Counted from the stretch's first letter, positions 52,088 to 63,575 are shown. The stretch is 64,000 nucleotides of DNA from Lumbricus rubellus (GCA_945859605.1 OX243825.1:18728191-18792190); one strand, 5' to 3'. Notes: generated by a model from the sequence alone, not told the origin. Numbers and translations: made by a program.

Positions 52088-52439
52088 CAGGGGCGGATCC
52101 AGGGGGACCAATCCGGCCATGGTCCCCCATTTAAAACTGCCATGGGACGTGGCCCCCTTATTAGGTTTTAAATTAGTAATAGGAATAGGGTGTCATGGCA
52201 TATTGGCCCCCCATAAAGATGGAGGACAAAAAAAGGTCATCAACTTTTTTGGCGGATGAAGAAGTACTTTTTTCCTCAGCCAAAGACCGATGACTTAAAA
52301 AAGGTCATCAATTTTTTGGGCGGATGAAAAGTACTTTTTTTCATCACCTTTTTTGGGCGACCAACGACGATTTTTTTTCCTGTCCCGAGATCAAAGATTT
52401 TTGGCCCCCCCCCTTGAAAGAGTTCTGGATACGCCACCG
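52088..52439. mobile_element. TIR element, family CAGGGGCGGATCCAG, 352 bp, exact 8-bp duplication
   Basis: CAGGGGCGGATCCAG ... CTGGATACGCCACCG with CCTCCTTC exact at 52080-52087 and 52440-52447. Two copies of the AGGTCATCAACTTTTTTGG core. This copy best shows that the family makes 8-bp duplications. Confidence 0.9.
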
Positions 52440-52784
52440 CCTCCTTCAGATTTGAAGCTAACTCTGCAGGGCCTAGGCATGATACAGGTTTGGCCTCACA
52501 AGGACATAGTTACCCTATCTCGTAGCAGAATCGTATTATCAGGAACAGGGTTACCCCCATTCACAAACATCGCTCCACCCAACTTTACATGGTTTACCAC
52601 AGTGAATGCCAAATAGACAGTATACCCCTTCTCACAAGCAGAATTATCACCCCACCTAAGCGAAAGATTACCCACACCACCAGAGACAAGGTGCACCTTC
52701 TTCAGATTCATGGCTGCCTTATTGAAAGACAAGGTTACCCAAGAGACAGCAGAGTGTCTCTGCGAAATAGGGCGCACTTAGACA

Positions 52785-52813
52785 CGCGCGCGCGCACTCG
52801 CGCAGTCACACGG

Positions 52814-52846
<33 letters not shown>

Positions 52847-52870
52847 CACACACACTTACACAAATACGTA
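52785..52870. repeat. CG/AC dinucleotide repeat
   Basis: GCGCGCGC then about 16 AC units and interrupted ACTC variants. Confidence 0.9.
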
Positions 52871-53540
52871 GCCTATACGCACGCATAGATAGGCCTATAG
52901 AAGTGCTAACAAGACCGATACGGACTGCGTTCCAGAAAAATTTGAATAACCGGGTTTCGTGAGTATATAGCGCAAGAGATCCATGCATGTCTTGAATGAT
53001 TTAATTGGAATAAGGGCGGATCCGGGGTCAACAGAGAACTATCCATAAACGAATAAAATAAAAATGACATTGACATCCCGATAAACTAAGCAGGATCATG
53101 AAAATTTGTGAAATTAAGAGAGTTACAACCAAAATATTCCGGTCGAAGTAGTAAAAAATCTGAGGTATTAAAGTAGAAAGAGAAAGAGCCAATATAGGAG
53201 TTGAGATAAGTTTAAGAAAATCGTTACGAACCTTTGAGACGACTTAACTTAATTTGTTTACGTTTTGAGATTTAAACACGAAAATGCTGGATATTTTTTG
53301 TGCAAGACCAATACATTCTCCGTCTTTCAGAGACACGGAGAAGCAAGGTCGTAGCCTGGATATTATATAGCCTACATGTAGGCTACAATTGTACATGTAT
53401 GAAAAAATTGTATATTGAAGTGGATATTTATGGCATTTTATCAAATGAATCTTCTTTAGTTATTAGTGGAACATGTCGTTTCTGAGATGCTAAAATTATC
53501 TCGGTCACGTGGTCAAATATTGCAACCTCCATCCTACACC

Positions 53541-54085
53541 TGCTCCTCCACGTTCTCCTCCTCTCCTTTTCCTCTCCTTCTCTTCTTCCTCTCCTCCTCC
53601 TCCTCCTCCTCTCTTCCTGGCAGGGCTGAAAGTGAGCCGGGTCTGTCCGGATCTCAGACCCGGCCTTCATTTCTTGGCGCTTGAATAAACAATGGTATTT
53701 AGCACCATTTTGCCCGAAGAGACCCGGCAATTTTTTCAAACCACTTTCAGCCCTGCTTCCTGGTCCTCCTCTTCCTGCTCTCCTTTTCCTTCTCCTATTC
53801 CTCCTTCTCTCCTCCTCCCTCTCCTCCTCCTTCTCCTCCTCCTCTCTTCATTCTTCTCCTCCGCTTCCTCCTGCTCTCCTCTTCTTCTCCTGCTCTCCTC
53901 TTCCTCTCCTCCTCCTTCTCCTCTTTTCTCCTCCTCTCCTCCTCCTCTCCCTCCTCTCTTTCTGGTCCTCCTCCTCCTCCTGCTCTCCTTCTCATTCTCC
54001 TAATCCTCTCTTCCTCTTCCTCTTCTCCTCCTCCTGCTTCTCCTTCTCCTCTCCTCCTCCTCCTCGTCCTTGTTCTCGTCCTCGT
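53541..54085. repeat. long CTC/TCC pyrimidine tract, interrupted
   Basis: Nearly pure pyrimidine on the plus strand (CTCCTCCT, TCTCCT), split by the TIR element 53621-53755. Pro/Ser/Leu-rich and Arg/Glu-rich frames here are artefacts. Confidence 0.92.
53621..53755. mobile_element. TIR element CAGGGCTGAAAGTG, 135 bp, exact 8-bp duplication
   Basis: CAGGGCTGAAAGTG ... CACTTTCAGCCCTG with CTTCCTGG exact at 53613-53620 and 53756-53763. Confidence 0.9.
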
Positions 54086-55106
54086 CCTGTCTTCAATGAC
54101 ACCCTGTGGCCAAGAGTGCTGCGGATGTTGACCTAACCTTGACCTACAGTTTACATAACAATGTATCACATGCACAGGCCATTTAAATCGTCGACTCATA
54201 GATACTATCATAGCATATAATTACACATATTTTTTGTGAAAATCCCGTCTATACACTCATAATTATAGCTTACTCTCATACACAGTGCACGTAGGCCGTG
54301 CACTATGCATGTTCAACACTTCGTTCGTTACCCATTTTAAGACCTCGTCTACATGCAGGGCTGCTAGGCATACTCGACTTTTTGCTGTTTACGTAAATTA
54401 TCTAATTTCTGTCACGCGACTCATCAGCGTAAAATTTCACATCATCAACTGGTCATAAAGTGGACCATATCGTCAATTAAGCTTATAGTCATTCTCTAAG
54501 TGCATGTCCGCCTGCCTGTCTGTCTGCCTGTCTGCTTGTCTCTCTTTAGCTCTCTGTATTTCTTCTCTCTGCCTGTGTGATATAATTAATGCTTTGAATG
54601 CTTTTCCTGTTGGCATGTACATGTAGTTTTGTTCATCGTATTGCATTTGATCCAGTTGTCAAGTTCTGAATTTGGACCGGAGTCTAATCAACCGAAGTGG
54701 AACACTAGGCCAGGGACTAATCTTTGGGATGTTTTCATCAGTTGCCCTATACGGCCTTTTGTTGTTGACTCTGACATAACAAAACGCAGAGCTTTTATAT
54801 TTCATACATTTAGCATCGCTCTATCTTGTACCCCTCTGTTGTATTGTAATATTTGATATTATAAATTTATAATTCATTCAATCATATCAAATTTTTACAG
54901 CACCCCTTCAAGAAATCCACCAAGACGCGCTCCTACCCATCCACGATTAGAGTTCAGCAATTTGCAAAAAGAATTGGCGTCCTTAACAGAGAGTAGGTGT
55001 ATCTCCAATGGAAGTCCATTCCAAATGAATAGGCCAAACAATCGAGAATGCACGACGCTGTCTATAGTTGAGAGGTGCTAGCGGGGGAACCAGAAGTTCC
55101 ATTAGC
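54086..55106. other. intergenic stretch
   Basis: An L2-like tail near 54870-54960 (TTACAGCACCCCTTCAAG); otherwise nothing recognised. Confidence 0.5.
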
Positions 55107-56403
55107 CAGTGTTTTATCTAGACGTCTCTGGGGGAGAAAGCCCCCTCCCATTAGTTAATTATTTTCTTCCCCCCTCAAGAAAAATCGCGAGGTAGGCTAT
55201 ACTTACATGTAAATCCGCACCATCCCCCCCATATAGCAACTAAACGTGTAACAGTTTCGCCCTCCCAGAAATATCGACCAGTCCTGTGGACATGCATGAA
55301 AACTTCATGGTTGATATTGGTAAATATGGTAATTAACAGAAAGGATGACTTTAAAAAGGGCAGCAGTTTTTAGCAGGGCCGTCTTATGGTCATCGTAGGC
55401 CCTAGGCACTTTTGCATATTAATCTATTCGTAGGCCCTAGGCCTATAGGCTATAAGGGTCTATCCAAATCAACTCTGTATTAATTCAAATTGCAAAACAT
55501 TTACATTAGGCCTATATCTAAAAATTATGCTGAAACATGTTTTTGTGAACGCATTCACTTTTGATTTTAAATCTCAATCTATCTTTTGTAATATTTATTT
55601 TAGATATCCGCTAAATGTAATATTTCCGGTTTCCGAATTTCGAGTTTCGGAAATTCGGTTAACGGCGTTTCGATCTAAATCAAAGTGGGTCAAAATTCTA
55701 ATGAAAAATCGCCATCACTTTTTAAATTTTAATTTGTTAAATTATTAATAAAATTTCTAAAAAATCATTTCTGATGGTTATAAAAGGAAACACGAGTCTG
55801 GATTTGAGAAACGAAGGAAAAATGAACAACCCATCTCTCAGTACCGGAAATAATCCCGACTGACACTGACCATCCAGAACAAAGTGAAATAGGCCTAAGT
55901 GATAATAAATGAACAAATATGCCATGGTAGCGTCGGTAGGGCGATGCTGCCTAGCAGTCGAGTAGGCCTACTCGTCCGAGTCGTCCGAAACCATTGGGTA
56001 CAGTTACTGTATAAGAACTAGAAGATGTGAAAATTAACAATAACAATAAATTTAAATCCAGTGACCCAGTTCAATGGGAGATAAATAGGCCTAATGCTGC
56101 ATTTATTTTTTAATATATTTGTTCAGGATTTCGTAGGCCCCTGGTAAGTTCGTAGGCCCTAGGCACAGTGCCTACTGTGCCTACTGGATAAGATGGCCCT
56201 GGTTTTTAGCGGCGAAAATGTCCTATTCTTCTGAGATTTTGAGCTAAAAAAAGGTCGTCAGAAAAAAAGAGCGATCACAGTGTCGCCGGCGCTCAGAAGA
56301 CTGTTGGCTCGCCTAAAAGTCCTGCCAAACCGGGCGATTTTTTGCCATCCCCAGAAACCTGAATCCCCCCCACCCCCAAAGAAGAGGGTCTAGATTGAAC
56401 AGT
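55107..56403. mobile_element. TIR element, family CAGTGTTTAATCTAG, with nested insertion
   Basis: CAGTGTTTTATCTAGACG ... GGGTCTAGATTGAACAGT. The interior continues from 55373 to 56202 around the nested element and includes GAGCTAAAAAAAGGTCGTCA. No clear flank duplication. Confidence 0.65.
55374..56201. mobile_element. nested TIR element CAGGGCCGTCTTATG, 828 bp, exact 8-bp duplication
   Basis: CAGGGCCGTCTTATGG ... GGATAAGATGGCCCTG with GTTTTTAG exact at 55366-55373 and 56202-56209. GTAGGCCCTAGGCAC is repeated near both ends. Confidence 0.85.
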
Positions 56404-57160
56404 ATACCCATCATCATCAGTAGAAGAACGAAGGGCTCGACGGCCGGTGCCACGAAATAGAGTATCTTCTCCGAAACGGAGTATCCCCTCTGATGAAGAA
56501 AAGTTGAAAAATCTCTTTCGCTTGAATTTTATTTGTGCAAACTAACTTCAAAGTTTGCCACTACATGGAGAGATTTTTTCTACTAGATAGTTAACTTTGT
56601 TTTATTTGTTTTTAGAACACTTTGAATTAGGGCCTATTGTATATGTAGGCCTATTGTAATATTTTTTATCATAGTGTGCAGTATTTTATTGCATCGTGAA
56701 TCGTGATATAATTATGTAGGCTATTAGCCCTGATGTAGGCATAGGCCTATACAGTATTTTGAATTGTAGTATTGTGATATTTAAATTTACATGGCGAATA
56801 TCATACTGCCCAATCATGGGTGATTTCTCATACCGACCAATCGCAGTCTTACAACATCGCGGTCTGGAAAATAAATAAATAAATAAATATCAGCAGTTTC
56901 TAATAGAACTAACATGTCGATGTTTACTTGTGAATTTCGCAAAAAATAAATAATAAATTGAACGTGGGTATAGTATGCTGCATATAGAGTGCCATAGACA
57001 TTATGAGTTTTTCAGACTTAACTTGCGTATAAAACCTGTTGGATGCGGAGATCGTGTTTAGGTCTACGTGATATCATGCATAGCCTGCGGCAGGTGCTTA
57101 GCATAGGCCTATGCGAAAACCATTAAGCCTTAGAGATATATTTCCAACTTTGTCGTATAC

Positions 57161-57512
57161 CAGCGGTTCCCAACCCGTGGCCCGCGAGGCCTCAAAAAAT
57201 GGCCCGTCAGGCCTAAAAAATGACCCTCATCTCTCAAAGAATTAACAAAAATATATGAAAAATTGACAATTTGGACAGGATAGAACATAATATAATTATT
57301 TTCTATTACAAACTATTTTATTTTGAGGTCTATAAACATCCAGCATTCTACTTTGAATCAATTATAAAAAAATTATATGCTTTTGGTTAATTAAATTTTA
57401 GCATTGTGGCCCCCAAATGCCCTCTAATGTCTCTTAACTAAGAAAAAGTGGCCCTGGTGTCCTCCAACTTAGAAAAAGTGGCCCTACAGTCAAAAAAGGT
57501 TGGGAACCACTG
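57161..57512. mobile_element. hAT-Charlie-type TIR element, 352 bp
   Basis: CAGCGGTTCCCAACC ... GGTTGGGAACCACTG, the well-known Charlie-type hAT terminus (CAGTGGTTCYCAACC), with TCGTATAC / TCGTAGAC flanks (7/8). Subterminal GTGGCCC repeats. Confidence 0.88.
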
Positions 57513-57878
57513 TCGTAGACCTATTATACCCAGAATCTATAGGTTAATTTCTAAAGCTAAAAATCTGTACGTCTCGATATCTCTATCTCTCTCTTTGTCT
57601 CGCTATGTTGCGCAATCGGTCCCAATGTGCATAGCCTACATTTATGCATAATTTAGCCTATTTATTTAGCTATTTGCACCGGGCATTATGCAATCTTTCC
57701 TCCGTAAATTCTCCGTCGTGCGCGTGCATGCCGAGTGGTGGGTTACGCACGTGCAAGGGCGTCTCTGGCCGTCGTCGCGCGGCTGTTCTCAGACTACCAT
57801 AAGTCCAATACATTAACCGAATTACACAGAGCCGTAGAATGCACCATTACAGTATATTGGTGGTTTATAATAATGTAG

Positions 57879-58170
57879 GCCGGGTGATGCTGCTGAAACG
57901 GTTCACTGGGTGCAGCCTTCAACACAGACGAATGACTTCAGAAGCTGGTGGAGACATCATGGCATCGAGACGGGATGGAATGGATGGCTGGGATGGAGGG
58001 ATAGAGTTACTGTGGATTCAGACATCATCGCTAGAGGAAGCCGAACATATAATAAATTACATCCATCCAATCAGCCATATTTCACATTGGTCGAAAAACC
58101 AATACGTCAGAATATGAAGCATCAAGGTCTCTCGTTAAAGAGGCCAGCTTGCAATACAACCGCAGCTTAA
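57879..58170 (+). CDS. candidate terminal coding exon, unrecognised, Trp-rich
   Basis: After a possible acceptor AATAATGTAG the frame runs 96 codons: PGDAAETVHWVQPSTQTNDF, RSWWRHHGIETGWNGWLGWR, DRVTVDSDIIARGSRTYNKL, HPSNQPYFTLVEKPIRQNMK, HQGLSLKRPACNTTAA, stop. It has no ATG near its start, so it would be a last exon. It is more GC-rich than its surroundings and not repetitive. No domain recognised. Confidence 0.35.
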
Positions 58171-58374
58171 CCTCGATTCTGAGACCCAATTTATGCCTAC
58201 AGAAACACACGCGCACACATGCAACCACACACTCGCTCACACACGTAGGCTACTTATACACATAATCATAGTTTATGGACTAAAAATGAGTATACATGCT
58301 ATATATATATTTATATATAACATATAAAGAGGAGTTATGATGGTGTTTCAAATTGGCCTGTAGCCTCCATGCAT

Positions 58375-58475
58375 AAAAATGGAGCGCTTCTGAGTAATCT
58401 CCTTGAAGAAGCGCGCTTTATAAACTCTTGAATGAATGAATGAATGAATGAATGAATGAATGAATGAACCAATGA
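58375..58475 (+). repeat. L2/CR1-like retroposon tail with AATG repeat
   Basis: ATGGAGCGCTTCTGAGTAAT, CTTGAAGAAGCGCGCTTTAT, then nine GAATG/AATG units. Confidence 0.55.
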
Positions 58476-58689
58476 ATGAATGAGATCTTAATGGGTCTTG
58501 CATCTCGTTTTTTGTCCGCTCTGCTGCGTAAGGCGATTTGTTTGTTATAGACCTATATATTATACGGATCTAAATTTCAACAGATAAACAAATGGAAATA
58601 TCCTGTGATCCTTCAAAAACTCTGGAGTAACTTATTTAAAAGCTTTCAACATGAATTCCTCAGCTTCCGGTAAAGACAGTCTGTTTTTG

Positions 58690-58770
58690 AATATTTATTT
58701 CGCATATTTCTTCAATGTGCGCTACTTAGAAGCGCTCCCAGCCCAGCCACGGCAAATAGAACAGTCTTGA
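58690..58770 (-). repeat. L2/CR1-like retroposon tail
   Basis: ACTTAGAAGCGCTCCCAGCC and CAGCCACGGCAAATAGAACA, the usual start of the tail family read in reverse. Confidence 0.4.
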
Positions 58771-59389
58771 GATTTTTAGGAGCAGAGAGGAGTTGCGCCG
58801 TATTGGGTTAGCCTCTTACAGGGGGAGCAAGCAATCACTTTAAACTTCATCACTATTTAAAGTCATGATAATTTTATTTATATAGCAAAAATGTAATTCC
58901 ACTATGAGTCTATAACGATGGTCTGCGTTAAACACTGAAAGTTAAAAGTTAAATAATAAGTTATTGTTCGCCATCCCCGGAAATCTTTGGGTTGCATACA
59001 AAGATCATAACAATATTTCTTTAGCGCTGAATGTTGGATGGATTTTTGTACAATTTGATCATCAAAATTCGTCTTTTCCAACTTCATGCAGACGCGTTTA
59101 ATGCATGTCAGAAGCATAATAATCTTTTTTTTAAATGCAAAAATGCAATTCCCCGCGTTTTCATCAAGTAGGCCTATATATTGCATTGTTAGGTTATGGA
59201 CTATCTTGGCGATAAGCGCAGTGTAACATGGAGGCCATTCCACGTTGTATGCACGGGACCAAGACTCTTTTTATCAGTGTTTCGCATGTCTTATAAATAG
59301 ATCGAGAGCGCCGCTGATGAAATTTTTATTTAACCGGTGCTATATAAATGTTCATGACTTCACGGGAAGAGGTGGCTCCACACAGGGTG

Positions 59390-59700
59390 AGAATTGCCTG
59401 TGGTTGTAGGGGGTTCAACCCCCAGTCTTTCTTAGGACGCCATAGTAAAGTCTCTATTGCACACCCTGTTCTGTTCTCAGCCATCCTCGATCCGAGGGTC
59501 GGCCGCATCATATACAATGCTCCACCAACGCTTCCTGTCTTGCACACCCTATAGGCCTACGGCCACATTAATCAACATCCGACCCCAGTTATTTTTCTAC
59601 AATAATTCTCATACTGATTCCAAACTAGTTCCCCTAGTTTTCGTTTCATCTTGGAACAAAACGCAACTGAAATGAGGCTCTTCACCAATTCGTCATATGT
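59390..59700. repeat. diverged duplicate of 60085-60215
   Basis: TAGTAAAGTCTCTATTGC, AATCAACATCCGACCCCAGT and TTTCTACAATAATTCTC recur, diverged, as TAGTAAAGTCTTCATTGC, AATCAACATCTGACCACAGT and TTTCTACAATTCTC at 60124-60198. Confidence 0.55.
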
Positions 59701-59766
59701 TATACAAAGCCACATATATCTTCTCAGTCAGTCAAACCGTCTCGCGCCCTATAACAAATGGAGTTT

Positions 59767-59991
59767 AGCTGCAGACTGCATGAGCCGCAGCAGCTATGTG
59801 AACTACGACCTCTGAACTGGTTTCCCAGCCAGACAGCGGGCGGTGCACGGGTTGTCATTTACCCCATGGCAGCAATTCCGGTGATGACTGAATCTCGCAG
59901 TAGCAGCTTATTGCCAGGTCCGTCTTGGGGAGGGACAGGTGGCCTGAAGCCCGGCGACTTAGGGGCCTGGCGTCTGGGTTGGTATACATAA
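59767..59991 (+). CDS. candidate terminal exon, unrecognised
   Basis: After GTTTAGCTGCAG an open frame gives LHEPQQLCELRPLNWFPSQT, AGGARVVIYPMAAIPVMTES and RSSSLLPGPSWGGTGGLKPG, then GDLGAWRLGWYT-type ending and stop. GC-rich relative to its flanks. Could be a last exon or a remnant of a repeat duplicated with 60085. Confidence 0.2.
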   Translation, partial: SCRLHEPQQLCELRPLNWFPSQTAGGARVVIYPMAAIPVMTESRSSSLLPGPSWGGTGGLKPGDLGAWRLGWYT

Positions 59992-60283
59992 AAGTTATGA
60001 TATCATAAGCCTTATAAACTTAATTTTTAAACTGTATATTTATTTATTTATAAATACTGTATAATATCATAAGATAGGTATTTAGAAGTTCAACTCTCTA
60101 GTCTTTCCTAGAACCTCATACGTAGTAAAGTCTTCATTGCGAAATGCCAACTTCCCATAAATCAACATCTGACCACAGTTCGTTTTCTACAATTCTCACA
60201 CTATACGCACACCAATGACGCATGTTTCTTTAAGAGATTCGAATCTCGGGGTATAGCCCTGTTCGTATACACGGAGACATCAA

Positions 60284-60508
60284 ATGGCGGTAGCCCTTCA
60301 AACCGGCGCCTTATCAATATTCACAGAGAAATATCATAGCACTGATAGCAGAGTTAATATCACGCAGTTGCTGGGGGAAAAGCGAGTGGTGGGTGCTCAA
60401 ACTATAGGGCTGCCAACTTTTAATTTTGCTATTCCGGGACAGCCGCGCAGTCGCTCGATAGTAGATATGCCATTTTCAATTTACACTGTCCATTATAACT
60501 GCACATAA
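60284..60508 (+). CDS. candidate small open frame, unrecognised
   Basis: ATG in TCAAATGGC context, 74 codons: MAVALQTGALSIFTEKYHST, DSRVNITQLLGEKRVVGAQT, IGLPTFNFAIPGQPRSRSIV, DMPFSIYTVHYNCT. Not repetitive. No signal peptide or known motif. Confidence 0.2.
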   Translation: MAVALQTGALSIFTEKYHSTDSRVNITQLLGEKRVVGAQTIGLPTFNFAIPGQPRSRSIVDMPFSIYTVHYNCT

Positions 60509-60654
60509 ACCTTGTAACATAATTATGTCGTATGTATGTAGGCTATGTAGGCCACACTTATTATATAGCGTCCCTTCAAGCTCTCTACTCATACTAGTAT
60601 AATATTATAGGATTCCGGGATTCAGTCTGTACAGCAACACTCAGGCGTTGTAGC

Positions 60655-60960
60655 AACTCCATCGAAGTAGGTTCCAGATTCCATCGATTCGAAGTTTCCA
60701 TATTCCAACGAAATAGGTTCCATATTCAATCGAAGTAGGTTCCAGATTGCATCAAAGCAGGTTCAATATTCCATCGAAATAGGTTCCATACTCCATACCG
60801 CACGAGGCAGGGCTTTCAAAATAGGTTCAATATTCCATCAAAATAGGTTCAATATTCCATCGAAGTAGGTTCCATATTTCATCAAAGTTTAGTGCCAATT
60901 TCCATCAGAGTATGCTCCATATTCCATCAAAAAATAGGTTACATATTTCGTCGAAGTACA
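60655..60960. repeat. degenerate 22-bp repeat
   Basis: Variants of TCCATCGAAATAGGTTCCATAT; a CACGAGGCAGGGCTTT segment interrupts it at 60801 and recurs at 60988. Confidence 0.7.
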
Positions 60961-61790
60961 TGTTCAACAAACTGCCAGCTATGAGAGCACGAGGCAGGGC
61001 TTTTCCAAAATCCAAGGTTATAACTAATAAACTGTCAGCACTAAAGCAGAGTGTTACCTTTTTGCTACACCCGATGAAGCCTACAAATTTTTGTTCTGAA
61101 AGAAGTGTTACGTAAAGTGGAAAATAGCATAGAAATAAGTCTTTCCATTCTTATCTCTAATCATGCCTTATCTTGACATGTGGCCTACTGCGAAATAGGC
61201 CTATTAATGACACTGATAACCTTGAGCAGGGTAACTTAGCCTTGACCTATCGGTGAAAAATATTACAGCTCTGTTTCTCATAAAGTTGTCGTCGACCACT
61301 AAGTCAACTTTCTGTCATATTTTTCGTAGTTTGCCACCTGTGTCGTTTAGTTCAGCCTTGCGCTCGCAACACATTTTATGCTCCGATTTTTTGGTCTTTC
61401 TCATTTTAAAAGGGTTTCTTCTCAGGAAAATTAATGCTCAATTTTTGCCTTGTGGCTTGAATGTGGACTATAGTTAGACCCAGTTTTCAAACGACAGTCG
61501 ACAGATGTCAAACGCAGATACTCTTTCTGGATGTAATAGACCTCGTGCAGTACTGTTGTTTTAGGCTGACTAAAAACGACAGTGATAAATTAATTTTCTT
61601 ATGATGTTAGCCTATAGCAGTGATATTGCAGTGATGGTCTATCGTAGACTTAGTCCATATTATGTCAAATTTATTATGGCAACCTTGGCATTTACAGTGG
61701 CACGTGGACTTAGGGTGGTAGTCTCGGGGTCGATCGCATTGGGTGCCCTTTTGAAAGGCTCTTGCTGAGAGAGGAACCTATAATAGATGA
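60961..61790. other. AT-rich intergenic stretch
   Basis: No exon or element recognised. Confidence 0.5.
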
Positions 61791-61794
61791 TCAT

Positions 61795-62111
61795 CTTCTT
61801 CTTTCTGTTCTCTGCCCATAGGCAGGTTCAAATGTTTGACGTCTCCATTCTTCCCTGTTCTGTGCATTCTTTTTCAGCTTCTGATAACCGTCTTTCATCA
61901 TCCAGTCCAAGAGTCTTTGTCTTGGTCTTCCTCTCGTTCTTTTCCTCTCCAATTTCCCCTCTATGATTGTTCTTAGCATCGAGTCTCCTCTGAGTGTGTG
62001 CCCTATCCATCTTCTTTGTCTTTCTATAATTGTGTGCATCATCGATCTCTTTTCTCCAACTCTTCTCAATGAGGAGGTATTGAGAAGTGTTAGAGAAAAG
62101 AGATCATACAC
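61795..62111 (-). pseudogene. LINE reverse-transcriptase C-terminal fragment
   Basis: The minus strand encodes [40 protein letters not shown] then [20 protein letters not shown]: the conserved R..WIGH.LR......EG...G.R..GRPR..W motif ending non-LTR retrotransposon polyproteins. It is followed by a GAAGAAGATGATC tail (about 61790). Truncated at the 5' side; related in motif to the copy at 7575 but not the same element. Confidence 0.75.
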
Positions 62112-62251
62112 ACAATAAAATACAATAGGCCCACTAAGTTACTATGAAGATGATGAAAGTTATGGTAATCATAATGAAGATGCTACTCGGTAATAGCTTT
62201 GAGTCTTGCGGGTATCCGTACAGATGAAGTTCTTCGTCGTAGGCCTGTATC

Positions 62252-62408
62252 CAGTGTTTAAAGAGTTGAAAAAGAATTAAGTTTCTGGACGCCCCTTACT
62301 TTTCCAGACAGTACTGCGCCTAATAAGTGTCAGTATACGGCGTTCATGAGGCATGAAAATAAGCTCGTGGACACCGTCCATGACCGTCCAGTCACACTTT
62401 AAGCCCTG
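62252..62408. mobile_element. TIR element, family CAGTGCTTAAAGTG, 157 bp
   Basis: CAGTGTTTAAAGAG ... CACACTTTAAGCCCTG, interior GGACGCCCCTTACTTTTCCA as in the other two copies. No clear duplication; older copy. Confidence 0.7.
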
Positions 62409-62699
62409 CGAATGTAGCATAGTAATGGGCATTATCTAATCTTGTCTGTAAAGTGTTTGTGGGGCACATGGTACTCCAGTCGAAAATAAACGAGCATCAT
62501 AGGAAATAAATTTTTTAATGGAAAGTTAGCATAATAGTATAACATTCCCTATCCCTACACAACATGCAACAACGTCGTATGCATCATTTGCATCATTATC
62601 AGTATATTAATATAATATGATTACACATGCATTTAAATATCCATAATATATATTACGAAACTTTCTAGTGAACGGCCGAAGCAGAACCAGCTGCTCCGG

Positions 62700-62885
62700 A
62701 AGATTATATATGTTTATATAGGCTATATATATATATATGCATATAGGCCTATGTATATATATTGTATAAATATAGGCTATATATATTATGCATATATGCA
62801 TATATATACTGTGTATATATAGACTATATATGCATATATGTATATATATACTATATAGGCGTAATATACATATATGTGTATATAC
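62700..62885. repeat. TATA/TGCATA low-complexity repeat
   Basis: Mixed TATATATGCATA and ATAGGCTATATA units. Confidence 0.85.
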
Positions 62886-62977
62886 AAATTGTCTTTTAAA
62901 AATGACTATGGCCATAATCATGGCAGAATATTCCAGGTGCAACGTGGCCCCGTCGTCGTCATCTTCTTGGCCAGCTT

Positions 62978-63210
62978 CTTCTTATTGTTGTCTTGTCATT
63001 CGATAGAGTGGGTGAGGGTGAGGGTGTGGGTGGGGCTTCTTATTGTTGTCTTGTCATTCGATAGAGTGGGTGAGGGTGAGGGTGTGGGTGGGGCTTCTTA
63101 TTGTTGTCTTGTCATTCGATAGAGTGGGTGAGGGTGAGGGTGTGGGTGGGGCTTCTTATTGTTGTCTTGTCATTCGATAGAGGGGGTGTGGGTGTGGGTG
63201 TGGGTGTGGG
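62978..63210. repeat. 58-bp minisatellite, four copies
   Basis: Unit GCTTCTTATTGTTGTCTTGT...GGGTGAGGGTGAGGGTGTGG with starts 58 bp apart (62981, 63039, 63097, 63155), nearly identical; a GGGTGT run follows. Confidence 0.93.
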
Positions 63211-63290
63211 TGGGGCCGACCAGCGGCCTGGAACATGTTCTGGTTGAGTCGCTCCGGTTGCGATGAGGAGTGGCATTTGTGAAGACCAGT
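63156..63290 (-). CDS. probable terminal exon of the tyrosine-kinase gene
   Basis: On the minus strand the acceptor CATCTGTTGTAG is preceded by a long TTC-rich tract. In phase 0, matching the upstream kinase exon, it reads TGLHKCHSSSQPERLNQNMF, QAAGRPHPHPHPHPHPLYRM then TRQQ and TAA. The last codons and stop come from the outermost unit of the 58-bp minisatellite. The reading is phase-consistent but has no homology support, so it is an inference. Confidence 0.4.
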   Translation of the reverse strand, partial: TGLHKCHSSSQPERLNQNMFQAAGRPHPHPHPHPHPLYRMTRQQ

Positions 63291-63301
63291 CTACAACAGA
63301 T

Positions 63302-63575
63302 GAAGAAAATGAAGAACGTTGAAGAAAATGAAGAACGTTGAAGAAAATGAAGAACGTTGAAGAAAATGAAGAACGTTGAAGAAACTGAAGAAAATGAAGA
63401 ACGTTGAAGAAAATGAAGAAAATGAAGAAAATGAAGAAAATTAAGAAAATGAAGAAACTGAAGAAAATGAAGAAAATGAAGAAAATAGAGAAAATGAAGA
63501 AAATGAAGTAAATGAAGAAAATGAAGAAAATGAGGAAAATGAAGAAAATGAAGAAACTGAAGAGAATGAAGAAGA
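63302..63575. repeat. GAA-rich (TTC on minus) microsatellite
   Basis: GAAGAAAATGAAGAACGTTG-type units grading into GAAAATGAA. Lies in the intron of the kinase gene. Confidence 0.92.

Noticed and set aside
53681..54211. Pro/Ser/Leu- and Arg/Glu-rich frames
   Set aside because: CTC/TCC pyrimidine tract artefacts.
62978..63210. Telomere-like GGGTGT/GGGTGAGGGTGAGG repeats
   Set aside because: They are part of a 58-bp minisatellite and lack the TTAGGG unit.
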